A stretch of DNA of 64,000 bases from Nemertoderma westbladi. Taxonomy: Eukaryota; Xenacoelomorpha; Nemertodermatida; Nemertodermatidae. Every line of letters starts with the position of its first letter. Within the stretch, counting starts at the first letter, position 1. The translations under genes and the position numbers were made by a program. The DNA is taken from contig JAUCBJ010005809.1 of assembly GCA_032718475.1 (NCBI GenBank), positions 35,228 to 99,227 of the forward strand, written 5' to 3'. A model generated the notes under the pieces. That model saw only the letters and a list, made by a program, of their open reading frames with translations, made no database searches and was not told where the DNA came from. This document shows, piece by piece, positions 48,901 to 58,996 of this stretch.

Positions 48901-51710
48901 TTTTTTCGGTAACATGGCACGCTGCAATACAACATGCTGTTTGTGGATTGCATGGTGGCAGCCCTAATATATTGTTAAGCCAGGATAGCAAACTGAATGT
49001 GCTGTTGCAATGCAGCAGGCTGGTTATATTATAGTTGTAGGAATAAAGTTTATCGTTACTAAAAATATTAAATTAATAAAACATATGGTATTAAGAAATT
49101 TCCTAGCATTTTTTAATTATTTGCAGAAAATATTTGTGTTGTGTATTATTTGTATTTGTGTTCGGTGAACGTGTGAAACACCGGCGGCAACCCGAAGACT
49201 CCTATTACTTTGCTGTTACCTATAAGTTAGGGATGATGGCGCCGCACTTAATCACAAGGTTGAAAACTCCATAATTATCAACCATTCATTTATTTTTTTA
49301 TCCATTGTTACCGCTGGGTTTGTACTGTATGAGTGAGCTTTGGGACAAAACATTTCTAAGCGAAACTTATATAGTGCGAAAAGCAAAGAGGACAAACATG
49401 TAATAGAAAATAACCTACTGTATACATAAGGAAAACATCATTAAATAATTCCAACCCAACATAGTTTCGATTCAGATAATACTATTATATAAAAGCCTAC
49501 GTAACATTGCAACTCAGTAAATTTCGTAATGTTAAATTCCCTCGCTTTTCTTCCTACCTATTAGGCCTACTTACTATCCCGCACTATCCTGATACCTTAG
49601 AGAAATCATTGCGTAATTAATTGCATTAGGAAGAGCAGTTAAAATCACATAAAGAGAAAGGTAATCTACAATTATTGGTAATTCCGAATATCTCGAATGG
49701 ATTAAGGGAAACTGTGCAGTTTTCGGATACCGTTACTGCGCATTTCATTCATTCAAATCTCTTCGATGCAATACTTGTTTTATACAAACTACAGTTGGCC
49801 AAAGTAAATACTGAATATGTATGCAACACAAAGAAAGAAGAAAAGCCGCAAGAAATTGTTTTCGAATACAATTGAAAAAATGCCAGTACCGCCGGCAATA
49901 TTGTATTATATTAAAGTAATCATTCAACAGCAAAGGTGTTCTAGAACTAAGTTAGTTGAACGCTAGTTCTAGAACGCCTTGAGCATCGGAAACCCATACA
50001 TCCTGACACATAAATTTGTTGTATTAATTTTTTTTAGATAATTATAATAAAATCTTAACTTTTTTCTTCTTTGACTGGTTTAAAACTGGGATGAGAACTA
50101 TCTATTTTTCATAGTTAAAAAATATTATTTCATACATTTCACACCTATCAGCAATAAACTTTAATATTAAGTTACTTGTAATAATCTTGCTAAGTTGTCT
50201 GGATATTTACAGATGCAGAACGAAGGTTCACCCTGCTGCTGGTTCTGTCAAACCTGCGCCGATAACGAGAGACTAAGTAACAACGGCAGCTCGTGTACAC
50301 CGTGTCAAAGCGAATACTGGCCGACAGACGATAAAACGTAAGATATCGATCATAGTAAACATTTGACAATTAAAAATAATAAATTACTTTCATTATCGTT
50401 AGCTGCCGTATACAGACAGAGCTGCTGCTGAATATCACGAGTAGGCGTACCGATATCAACTAATAAATAAGTAATTTAATGAATATTTAAATAAATATAA
50501 TTAGGCCTATTTAATAACTACTTGATGATGTTGCAAAACACTGTAAAACAGATAGTCGCATACTGAGAAAATATATGTTGATACTGAATTTGACCCAAAC
50601 GATACGCCATACTTATAATTTCCCTTCGGTATTTATGAGTTTCGGTATTTAATTATCCGTACCGTCCTTCCTTCAGTAAGACGCATCTAATGGATTTTGT
50701 TTTTGTTTAATTTAAATAATTCTTATATTTCATTTATTTTTATTAATATTTTATATAATTAATATATTGAACCCTTATTTATGAGTTACTACTGTATAGG
50801 CCGCCCTATATTTCATTAATAAATAGTATTATAATGCAACATATTGGCAGATGATTTTAAGAGAACATAACCTACAGTACTAAAGTAACAGTGATAGATA
50901 ACTGTAAATCTAACGGTTACTGTCAGACTTTAGAGGATATCATGGCAAACACTATAAAATAAAAATTAAATTAATTAATGTTTCCCTTTTAGGTCGTGTT
51001 ATCAGTTGACAAAAGAATTCCTAGAATGGGGGGAAATCTACAGCGTCATCCCCGTGGCTGTCGCCGTGTCTGGAATAATCTGCACCATTCTAACGATCGT
51101 CGTGTTTATCTACTACAACGAAACTCCGTTAGTGAAAGCTTCCGGGCGGGAACTTTGTTTCATACTGCTCACGGGAATCCTCTGCTGTTACGCGTTGACG
51201 TTCGCCCTGGTAGCTCCGCCGTCCGTTGTTGTGTGCGGCTTCCAGCGGTTCGGTCTCGGAACTTCGTTCGCTCTCGTCTATTCCGCGCTCTTCACTAAAA
51301 CCAACAGAATCGATCGTATATTCCACAGCGCACGAATGACTGCTTGCAGACCCAAATACATTTCGCCTTTATCCCAAGTAGCGATTAGTCTAAGTATCGT
51401 TGGGGTTCAGGTGGCCGCTATTGTACTGTGGATGATAATAGACCCCCCGGGGACTCGGGCCTTCATACCCGACCCCACACAGAAACTTGTCATACTTAAG
51501 TGTAAAATAGAAGACACCACGTTAATGATTTCTCTTATATACGATATGGTACTTATAATTCTATGTACTGTTTACGCTGTTCGGACACGGAACATTCCCG
51601 AAAATTTTAATGAAGCCAAGTTCATCGGGTTTACGATGTACACAACCTGTATTATTTGGTTGTCCTTCGTACCGCTGTATTTCGGAGTTGGTTCCGTGAG
51701 CGACGTAAAG
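44639..51710 (+). CDS. Metabotropic glutamate receptor-like class C GPCR (five exons, 3' end not seen)
   Basis: Five exons join in frame: 44639-45995, 46122-46222, 46546-46713, 50213-50337 and 50993-51710 (2,469 nt, 823 codons). All introns start GT and end AG, and the phases (1, 0, 0, 2) match. The product starts with a signal peptide (residues 1 to about 26), then the Venus-flytrap ligand domain, a cysteine-rich domain (CSTPCNPGQAK ... CCWFCQTC ... CTPCQSEYWP) and seven-helix-domain segments TM1 to TM6, ending SVSDVK just after TM6. Family hallmarks include GIQRLQAM, FNWTYVS, GDYGEKG, AADGWG, TKTNRI and NFNEAKFIGFTMYTTC; the last is closest to vertebrate group II receptors as I recall them. 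It would sense an extracellular amino acid and signal through G proteins. TM7 and the tail are not found downstream in this window. The third intron carries a retrotransposon fragment. Confidence 0.9.
46122..46222 (+). CDS. Receptor exon 2
   Basis: Acceptor TTCTCAG|ATTCC and donor AAG|GTGAGT. With the leftover base from exon 1 it encodes DSHGHKVKFDENGDYLSGYE and then IFNYKKDPTDGVYK, the end of the ligand-binding domain (compare the FNENGDxxGxYxIFxY pattern of the family). Confidence 0.9.
46546..46713 (+). CDS. Receptor exon 3: start of the cysteine-rich domain
   Basis: Acceptor TTTCAG|TATATC and donor AAG|GTAAAC, 56 codons in phase 0. It encodes VGNWRDRRLEMD ... VCSTPCNPGQAK, where VCSxPCxPGxxK is the invariant opening of the cysteine-rich linker in this family. 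Confidence 0.9.
46755..47849 (-). mobile_element. 5'-truncated non-LTR retrotransposon (RTE-like) in receptor intron 3
   Basis: On the minus strand this is the 3' part of a reverse transcriptase ORF. 47860-47360 encodes SVYDGSTTF, GVLQGDALAPFLFIIVVDY and the catalytic FADD (LDFADDLGVL); 47346-46810 encodes LLYGSPCWAL, RMLRRVHCVKY, LRFAGHCFRREDQPVH and RELWRCNF. The two pieces are one ORF broken by a 2-base loss near 47350 relative to the copy at 60.9-63.3 kb. The 3' end is a short trinucleotide run ((ACT)n in + orientation, 46755-46768). It lies antisense to the receptor. The 5' end at 47839 is followed by a foldback. Confidence 0.88.
47851..48556. repeat. Dispersed non-coding element, copy 2 (GGCGACCCAATATG family)
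   Basis: Second copy of the element at 10890-11455, with about 140 extra bases (47870-48000) near its left end. It directly abuts the truncated 5' end of the retrotransposon fragment. It lies within receptor intron 3 and has no ORF. Confidence 0.8.
48557..50212. other. Remainder of receptor intron 3
   Basis: AT-rich intronic DNA. A short (ACAACAGAACA)n stretch lies at 48563-48600 and a TAGGCCTA palindrome near 49563. Short ORFs at 48771-48991 and 49675-49933 show no domains. Confidence 0.5.
50213..50337 (+). CDS. Receptor exon 4: rest of the cysteine-rich domain
   Basis: Acceptor TTTACAG|ATGCAG and donor AAAAC|GTAAGA. It encodes GSPCCWFCQTCADNE and SCTPCQSEYWPTDDKT, matching the CCWxCxxC ... 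CxxCxxxxWP spacing of metabotropic receptors. Confidence 0.88.
50993..51710 (+). CDS. Receptor exon 5: TM1 to TM6
   Basis: Acceptor CTTTTAG|GTCGTG and donor AAG|GTAAGT. It begins SCYQLTKEFLEWGE, then TM1 (VIPVAVAVSGIICTILTIVV), TM2, TM3 with KTNRI, TM4 with DPPG, the ECL2 cysteine (LKCKIED), TM5 and TM6 (YTTCIIWLSFVPLYF). Retention of the intron would add 22 residues to a stop at 51774. Confidence 0.92.
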
Positions 51711-51814
51711 GTAAGTCACAAATTGAAAGTATATTATTTAATAATAAATGAATTGTTGAGGGTGGAGAAATGGTGAATTAAATATATAATGCAATAGAAC
51801 AAACAGTATGATAC

Positions 51815-51935
51815 CAAGCTCTGCTGCTCTCCATAGGAAATATATACAGACCCTATTGGGGCTCGAACCTGGTATCTATGTTTCAAACTTACGTTTATCA
51901 TGACAACTAATCTACCTGGACGGATGAAGATGTAC
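51815..51935 (-). mobile_element. Possible decayed tRNA-derived SINE
   Basis: On the minus strand ACCAGGTTCGAGCCCC (about 51857-51872) fits a polymerase III box B, and GGTAGATTAGTTG about 50 bases upstream is a weak box A. The body does not match the other SINEs in the window. Confidence 0.35.
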
Positions 51936-52079
51936 TCGCTATGGAATGGACTCTTATCATAATTTAGGCCTTTTTATATATTTATTATTAAGTTTTATCC
52001 CGGAGAAGTAAAATCCATATAAATAAGTAAGAACACAAACATTAAAATAATTAATTTATAACATCCTTTAATTACTTGA

Positions 52080-52412
52080 CATTTATTATGGACTCGTAAC
52101 AATAAAATGTCGGTAGTTGACAATAGCTTAACCAGACTTTCCAGCGATGATTGTCGAATAATATGTACAAATATAGGCAAATTAAGCTGGCTCATCGTTA
52201 GTCAGTCTAGTTTTTGATAAATAATATCGTGCCGCATTGTTGTACGCTACTTTTAACTTGTTAATTGCACGTAATGAATAATTACGACGTGCCCAAAGGG
52301 CGTTACAGTAAAGGGGCGTACAATAAGTTATAAATAGATACAATCGCCGAGCAATTTGCAAATTTTCATAATAACAAATTAGTTCTCGCTTATAAAGCAC
52401 ATGCCTGCGCAT
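52080..52412 (-). mobile_element. Non-LTR retrotransposon remnant (reverse transcriptase C-terminus)
   Basis: The minus-strand ORF at 52182-52412 contains ARRLYLFITYCTPLYCNALW and INKLKVAYNNAARYYL, the same thumb and tail block seen at 3007-3405 but clearly diverged from it. Related out-of-frame sequence continues to about 52080. The catalytic domain is missing. Confidence 0.65.
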
Positions 52413-52779
52413 TTACAATCTATCAATGTAGGTTACTGTAACAGAAATAGGTTTACCATCATTGTAATTGTAATAATTATTTGGTTATGAAATTAAACAC
52501 CACGGAGAACTCAAAGAGCGCACCAGACTAAAATCACAAATATAGGCCAACCTAATAATAATCAATGTAAACGATTTAAAAATATCAAAGGATATAAATT
52601 AACATGAAAGAAAAAATTAAAGAATATCAATTAATAAGGACAATTAAATACGCAAATTAACAATGTAATTGATAAAAATATATATATATATATATTTAAG
52701 CGGTAAAAATGTATTTTGTTTTATATTTATTTATGATATTGACATGCTGGGATCATGTCATTGAGAGAGTTTGACTGTC

Positions 52780-53555
52780 CAGTCAAACTGCACTGTCCTG
52801 CACTCTACACTGCCCAGTTTGACTGGGCAGTGTATCCCTGACAGCCAGGTTCGTCCGGGATTATCGACAAAAACCTGTCTAGTCGCGATTTGTATATTTC
52901 GAAGGAACATCTGGATTTATCTCGGATGCTACTCGTAAGAGCATTAAACAGTTTCGGTCCAAACACCGTGAAGCTCATTTTTACTAACGATTTTACTTTA
53001 GCGCTGCTGTTTTTTGGGAAAGGTGGAATCTTACAGGCCCTTCCTCTCCGCATACTGTACTATACACAGCTGTTATTGGTGATGCGCAAGTATTAGGCAC
53101 TTTTTGTTCTAACATCTTCCATATATATATTATATTATAATATATCGTTCTCTACGTCTTTGGAGAGTATATGTTAAGCTTTTTCAATCGGTTGCAGTAA
53201 TTTTCATTACGTAGTTCTTGGATTTTCAGAGTGAATGCTCTCTGAATGTCCTCTAATTTCTGGATGTCTGATTTCCGGTTGTCGGATATAAATAATACTT
53301 CAAGACGTGACCTTATTAAGCTTTGGAACAATATACTGTACTTTACCAATATACATATACTGTACTTTACCAGTACCAAGGTTTGTAGACGACTGTGGGT
53401 TGTAATATAAACACTTAGTTTCCTTCATAAACATTGAATTAGACTTCGCAAAAAGTACTGCTCTCTGTTAATTACTTAGATCGTCTACATATATAATGAA
53501 TAAGGTAGGTGATAATAACCCACCCTGTCTAGTTCCGTTCGTAACTGTTACGTTA
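52780..53555 (-). mobile_element. Decayed CR1/Jockey-like reverse transcriptase
   Basis: Three minus-strand pieces in order. About 53555-53470 reads TNGTRQGGLLSPTLFIIYVD followed by DLSN and a stop, carrying the QGG-SPxLF palm block and the YVDD active site. 53379-53152 holds KLEDIQRAFTLKIQELRNEN. 53053-52805 holds AKVKSLVKMSFTVFGPKLFN and IPDEPGCQGY, the usual C-terminus. Stops and frameshifts separate them, so it is inactive. It lies downstream of receptor exon 5, antisense to it. Confidence 0.8.
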
Positions 53556-53959
53556 TTATTTAATTATATTTTAATTAAAATATAATATATAATAAATAGG
53601 CGTAATTTTAAAAGCTCAACCATGGCCGTGGCTCAACTAAATAATAATTAATATTATAGAATAAAGACAAAAAATACATTAGAATTATAGCGATTTACGT
53701 CTCAAAAGTTACACATTAGTATTTTGATATTATCTTTGGTAATTTTTGGTTAAATTTAAAACGGTTTCAGATTCGTAATCTACAGATTAAGGCGGTTGTA
53801 ATGAGGATTTACAGTATATCTGGATTATATTCAAACGACGAAAACTAAAGCCAACTGAGATGGTTAAATATTGCTAAAAGGCGTTATTAACGGCTTGTTG
53901 TATCTCAAAGGCTCAATGATTGAAAAATAAAAATCCGGGTCTGCTAGCAGTGAGAAAAG

Positions 53960-54096
53960 TTGTCTAACTATCATCATACCAAATTTCGTAGCAGATGATT
54001 GAAATTTGAAAAAAATTGGGGGGGGGGGGGGGGGGGCTCCGAATTGCAAAAAATATAGTTTGTTGTAGGAGATGTGTATTTGATTTACGTCTATAT

Positions 54097-54130
<34 letters not shown>
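53960..54130. repeat. Dispersed repeat with opposed poly(G) and poly(C) runs
   Basis: Relative of 23345-23445 in which the G-rich core is now 19 G (54018-54036). Only 61 bases later there is a run of 32 C (54098-54129). The two runs could pair as a G/C hairpin. The minus-strand ORF across this region merely translates the homopolymers into Gly and Pro. Confidence 0.8.
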
Positions 54131-54859
54131 TCTCATAAATTTAGAAAGGCTCATACACAACTGAAAGAAAGAGTGCGTTGCACTGCACACTGCACAGTCT
54201 GCAGTACTTACCATAGGAAGAGTACAGTTTTCTAAAATAGTGATCAATTGTACTTGTACAATATCCTATTCCAACTCCACCCATAATTAAATACATACAA
54301 CCCAATGCGAAATAAAACTGCTCACCTCACATTTAGTATGTTTATTACTAACGGCTATTAATATTCCATTTAAATTAAATATCAAAGAATGTTAACAAAC
54401 TCATACGGTGACAGTGAGTGAGTGGCTTCGCTAATAGTTGTCCTGACAACTACTGTACATTCTGTTGTGTTTTATTTGTTGGATACATAATAAAATTCCC
54501 CAGTGGCACACCTCGAAAGAGTTCCAAGTTGTTAGTACGTGAACTGTACATATTCTTTACCAATATAATTAATAATTATATATATATAACCAATATTATT
54601 ATTAATATATTGTAGCAGCAAACAATCTAGGCCCTACTACAACATCTTGTACACAGTTAATTTCACATAGGCCTAATCTACAGTGCTGTATACTACTGTA
54701 CTGTACAGTAAATACATATTATATAAACTGTTACTAAAACGTCCTGTCACAGTGAATTAATTACTCAGATATTCAGCACTCATGTACAGTAGGGTCATCC
54801 GAGTGCTTTGAGAGGGCATTTATAAAACGAGGATCCCAGCAAAATCTGCCGATCCTGTT
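54131..54859. other. Unassigned AT-rich DNA
   Basis: About 0.7 kb with TAGGCCTA near 54667 and clustered ACTGTACAGTA strings at 54680-54712. I looked here for a receptor TM7 exon and found none. Confidence 0.45.
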
Positions 54860-55079
54860 TCGGATTCCATAGAAGCAATGACGGATCCCTGTAGGATCCG
54901 CGGATCCCTGTAGGATCCGCGGATCCTATAAGTCTATGGTATCCGCCGAATACAAATTTGTAAACCGCGGATCCCATAGAAAACCATTAAGGCCGCGGAT
55001 CACATTCCCATAGACACCATTGTGTCACTTTTACATGTTTGTTATGGTGTCCGCTGTTTACAAATTTGTAAAAAGCGGA
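54860..55079. repeat. Left arm of the outer inverted repeat (older DNA transposon)
   Basis: About 215 bp that match the reverse complement of 59770-59980 in order: CCATAGAAGCAATGA, GGATCCGCGGATCC, TTAAGGCCGC, CATAGACnCCATTGTGTCA and TTATGGTGTCCGCTGTTTAC. The 14-bp palindrome GGATCCGCGGATCC occurs twice here (54894-54907, 54913-54926) through a 19-bp tandem duplication. The inner edge is itself a near-perfect 30-bp palindrome (55050-55079, TCCGCT...AGCGGA around ACAAATTTGT). Confidence 0.85.
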
Positions 55080-55665
55080 TCCCGTTCATTCAATGGAATA
55101 TCCTGATTGTTGAACAGTAGTCTCGGTTCCATGTGTCAGTACAGGGGGGGTGGGAGGTAAGACGTTCATTGCCCTTTCTGAAGGAGACGAAGTGAAAGTT
55201 AAACCAGCGGAGCAGTAATATGGAGAAGGTGGTACAGTAGGCCTACAACCTATAGGATACACAACACATCCCGATGGATTCTCGGCGGATACGGGGAGAC
55301 ACGCATGTTAATCTAATCACTCGAGGCGGCGAAGGATGGGGTGCTGTCATAGGTTGTCATTTCGGGAGGAGTACATGCAATTTTTATAATATTGTAAAAT
55401 AGCGTGAAAATTATCTTTATTTATACATTTATTTTTATTTTTATTATTATATTATTTATTAGGCCTATATTGATGATAAAATTTAAATTATTAAATTTAA
55501 ATCTAAATTTACTTCCTCTAATAATCAATTATAAATTGAATAAGGTCACACTGATAAATTTTTCGTATTATTCAGAATTTTTATTACGGCTTTCAATATT
55601 TATTTATAAACGTGTAAAAAAGTTATCTATTTCGATATTGTACCAGTCTAACTGTACAGTAGTTA

Positions 55666-55673
55666 CCCTATGG
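55666..55673. other. Target-site duplication, left copy (CCCTATGG)
   Basis: Eight bases identical to 59215-59222, immediately outside the terminal inverted repeat. Eight-base duplications are characteristic of the P superfamily. Confidence 0.85.
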
Positions 55674-55735
55674 CAAGGCGACCTAAATACAAGGCCATGC
55701 AGCCCAATAAAGGCAGAAATTTGCTTAGGCTGAAA
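55674..55735. repeat. P-like transposon left terminal inverted repeat
   Basis: 62 bp starting CAAGGCGACC and ending TTAGGCTGAAA; 60 positions match the right repeat. The two differences are adjacent, just after CAAGGCGACCT. Confidence 0.9.
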
Positions 55736-56515
55736 TTTCTACTTACAGTCTGAATGCAGTACTGGTTCATTCGAGTATGGTACCGGTACTACAGTACTAG
55801 ACTGCAGGAATGTACAGCAACAACCAACAACTCCGCACTGCCTGACTTCAGCAAGTGTATTCTGCTGTTTCATGTTTATATATCATGTATTACATAGGCC
55901 TTATCAGTCAGTTAGTACTTAGTAGTAGGCCTAGTGCAGGTACTGTACAGCTGTAGGCAGTTTAGTGCTGCTGCTGGCTTAGCGTTTGTCAGTTTGTGGG
56001 GTATTTCGGTACCAAGAATTTGGTTTATCCTTTTGGTTAGGCAGTTAGGGTTAGTAGGTCAGTGCTCTTAATCTATCTGAAATTACCTACTGACCTAAAC
56101 CTACCTCTGTACCTGTTTACAAATTAGGCTACCTGGTGCCTGGTTGCCGGCACTCCAGCATTACAATACAATGCAGCACACAGTACCGGTAGGGCGTCTA
56201 GGCAGCTAGGGGTATTTTTTTTATTAGGCTGTTAGGTGTCATTATTTAATAATTAACTAGGCCTGAGTCCTAATTGGTAGGCCCACAGGCCTATCAGCCT
56301 ATGCAGTCGAGGAAAAGTTTCAATTTTAACTGAGTTGGAATTTAAAACTTTTTTAAATTCAACTTTTAAGTTATAGAGTCAACTCTAAAATGGCAGGAGG
56401 CCTAGAGCTAGACAGCTGACAGCTGGACAGAAAATGTTGAAATTTCAACTCAGTTGAAATAGAACTTCCCCACGACTGTACTGCTGTATATATGGTCTAG
56501 TTAATATCGATCGAT

Positions 56516-58996
56516 ATGGGTCGGAAATGTTCTGTTGGGAAATGTAGAACCGGCTACGATGCAACTAAAAAGGATACCAGTACCGGTAGCGATGTTGCTG
56601 ATAATGTTCCTGGTTCTTCAAAAATAATGACGCCCACGCCCGTTTATGGATTCCCAAAGGATCAAGGTGAACTGAAACGGTGGTTGGCTGCACTTCCCAA
56701 TATTATAGCCGAGGAATCAGTGACGCCACATATGGGTGTTTGTAGGCTACATTGGCCTGAGGACGCTGTAATGCGACCCGTTAAAGGCGGACGAGGCGGT
56801 GGAGTGCCAATCGATCCTCCTTCACTGTTTAATGTTCCAGCATCATACATCCCGACTCCACCTCCGAAGCCCAGAAAAACTGTGAAATCGACTTCAGATA
56901 ACCGAAATGTTTACCCTGACCAAATGGATGAGTTTCTTATTCACGATAAGATCCTGACAGGTTCATCCGGCGAACTGAATGCTGAGATAATCCGCAGATA
57001 TGGGACAAAATGCGATATCTTGGTTCAGGCGTCTGGAAAGATTATCCTAATGCATCCAACAAGGACAGGACCAACCCCAAAGTGGACACTATCATTTTTG
57101 CTGGAGAATAATTTAATTTATTTTGAAGCCTTCCTTAATCTAAAACAGATTAAATTCCCTTTTTTGCGTTACCCTCATCGAATTCAGTTCTGGTCTGAAT
57201 TTGAGGAAATCTTTAACTCACTCAACAGCAGAGAATTGGACGTCAGTGCGGATAAGAAATGGTTATATCTATTGCGTCAGATTCAGCTGTTAAATACCCC
57301 AAGAAATGGAAAAATATATTCACCGGACGATCTAGCTCAAGCATTTACATGGTATTGCATGTCAACTAATCTCTACAGTGAGATGCGTGATTGTTTAGTA
57401 CTTCCAAGTCTGCGGCTTCTGAGAAATCTGACTTCTTCTGTAGCCAAGCAAAGCGCCAATGAGTTTATCACTGCGATATTCAACCATATTGAAGAGCGAC
57501 AACGTCTCTGTGTACTTATTGTGGATGAGATATATATTAAGCCATCAATACAATACCATGGAGGTACAATCTTTGGAATGGCTCAGAATGATGGGAGTCT
57601 GTTGGCCAAAACTGTGCTTGCTATTATGGTGAAGTGCCTGTTTGGGGGTCCATCGTTTATCGTAAGAATGATACCATGTAGTGGATTGGACTCTGAATTT
57701 CAGTTTGATAATGTTAAGTTTGTTATGAGAAGTATTGCGGAATCATCAGGGTTTACAGTTGCTATAATCTCGGACAATAATGCAGTTAATAGGAAATTCT
57801 TTGCTAAGTTTATCAAGCCTGATATTAGTAAGCCATGGTTTGCCAAGTCTCCTGTATCAGAAAATCCGGTATTTCTATTATTTGATTTTGTCCATCTATT
57901 GAAGTCAATTCGAAATAACTGGTTTACTGAAAGAAGGAAGTGCTTAAAGTTTTATGACGTTCGAGATGAACCACATGGAGAGATATCTTTACAGGCGAAT
58001 TGGGGAGATTTGATTGCTCTATATACCTTGGATTCACAGGCTTTGGTAAAAGCATCGGAACTAACTCTGTCTTCCATTCAACCATCGAAAATACAACGGC
58101 AGAATGTCAAGCTTGCTGCCAAAGTTTTCTCAGACAAGACATTAGCTGCCCTTAAAACATTTCCTATTGACAATAATCAGTACGCCTCTGTTGGAACTGT
58201 TGTCTTTATTGAATTGATACTTGAGTGGTGGAAAATAGTTAATATCAAAGCCCCATCAGCTGGTCCCAGATATAATGATGGAGCTCGATATGTATTCAGT
58301 TCCAAAGCCGACCCACGATTGGACTTTCTGTCTGATATGGCGGATATGTTTGCTTCTATGAAGCCTACCTCTAATAAATCACGTGTTGAAACCTTCACAG
58401 TGGAAACAGCTACCTCTCTACATTGGTCAACCAAATGCCTGTGCGATTTAATTCGGCATCTTTTAGACCTACCATCTCCTTATAGCCACAAGTTTGTCCT
58501 AACTGGCTTGTTTCAGAGTGATTTCCTTGAGGAGTTTTTTGGTAAAATTCGCCAAGCCTTTGGTGGATGTTATTACGTCAGCGTTCAGCAAGTCTTCGAA
58601 TTTTCAGCCATAAACTCAGCCAAAGTGCTGGCCACCTTGCATGCTCTTCCTGACATTTCTGGGCCATCGTCTGAACACAACTGCACCAATTGTTTCTTAC
58701 CACTTACTAAAGATGAACTTGATATTGTTGATATTATTCCCATACTCGTAGATGATCTGAGCGAATCCGAGAAGGCAGTACTGTTATATATCGCTGGGTA
58801 TTGCTCATTTAAATCAAAGATAATCTCGGTGGATAAGCCAACAAGCCTCAGTACTACAGTTGTTGGATACTTTGAGTCTATAAATCGAGGGAGGCTTTCA
58901 TTGCCTGACAACAGTTTATATATCTTTGTGTTGTGTTGTTATTCCTTCTTCATGAACGTTCCTAGTAGGGAGTTACTTTGTAGGAAGATTTTGTAG
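56516..58996 (+). CDS. THAP-domain P element-like transposase (THAP9-like)
   Basis: 826 codons without interruption. Residues 1-110 form a THAP zinc finger, the DNA-binding module: C5, C10, W56, C76 and H79 give the C2CH set, followed by the terminal block SLFNVP (103-108). The C10 to C76 gap (65 residues) is longer than usual owing to a Ser/Thr/Asp-rich insert. The catalytic part has LIVDEIYIKP (D337), IISDNNAVN (D420), the FDFVHLLKSIRNNW block (457-469) and the P/THAP9 signature GLFQSDFLEEFFGKIRQ (664-680), where the last catalytic acid should lie. It would bind the transposon ends and cut and join DNA in the nucleus. The start ATG opens directly into MGRKC, as is typical of THAP proteins. 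A short intron near the stop could alter the last residues. The gene is bounded by matching inverted repeats. Confidence 0.92.
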   Translation: MGRKCSVGKCRTGYDATKKDTSTGSDVADNVPGSSKIMTPTPVYGFPKDQGELKRWLAALPNIIAEESVTPHMGVCRLHWPEDAVMRPVKGGRGGGVPIDPPSLFNVPASYIPTPPPKPRKTVKSTSDNRNVYPDQMDEFLIHDKILTGSSGELNAEIIRRYGTKCDILVQASGKIILMHPTRTGPTPKWTLSFLLENNLIYFEAFLNLKQIKFPFLRYPHRIQFWSEFEEIFNSLNSRELDVSADKKWLYLLRQIQLLNTPRNGKIYSPDDLAQAFTWYCMSTNLYSEMRDCLVLPSLRLLRNLTSSVAKQSANEFITAIFNHIEERQRLCVLIVDEIYIKPSIQYHGGTIFGMAQNDGSLLAKTVLAIMVKCLFGGPSFIVRMIPCSGLDSEFQFDNVKFVMRSIAESSGFTVAIISDNNAVNRKFFAKFIKPDISKPWFAKSPVSENPVFLLFDFVHLLKSIRNNWFTERRKCLKFYDVRDEPHGEISLQANWGDLIALYTLDSQALVKASELTLSSIQPSKIQRQNVKLAAKVFSDKTLAALKTFPIDNNQYASVGTVVFIELILEWWKIVNIKAPSAGPRYNDGARYVFSSKADPRLDFLSDMADMFASMKPTSNKSRVETFTVETATSLHWSTKCLCDLIRHLLDLPSPYSHKFVLTGLFQSDFLEEFFGKIRQAFGGCYYVSVQQVFEFSAINSAKVLATLHALPDISGPSSEHNCTNCFLPLTKDELDIVDIIPILVDDLSESEKAVLLYIAGYCSFKSKIISVDKPTSLSTTVVGYFESINRGRLSLPDNSLYIFVLCCYSFFMNVPSRELLCRKIL

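Noticed and set aside
53864-54247. 127-codon minus-strand ORF with poly-Gly and poly-Pro
   Set aside because: The poly-Gly and poly-Pro are the C32 and G19 runs read as codons.
51711-54859. TM7 exon of the glutamate receptor
   Set aside because: I looked for an acceptor followed by the conserved TM7 pattern and found only retrotransposon remnants and repeats.
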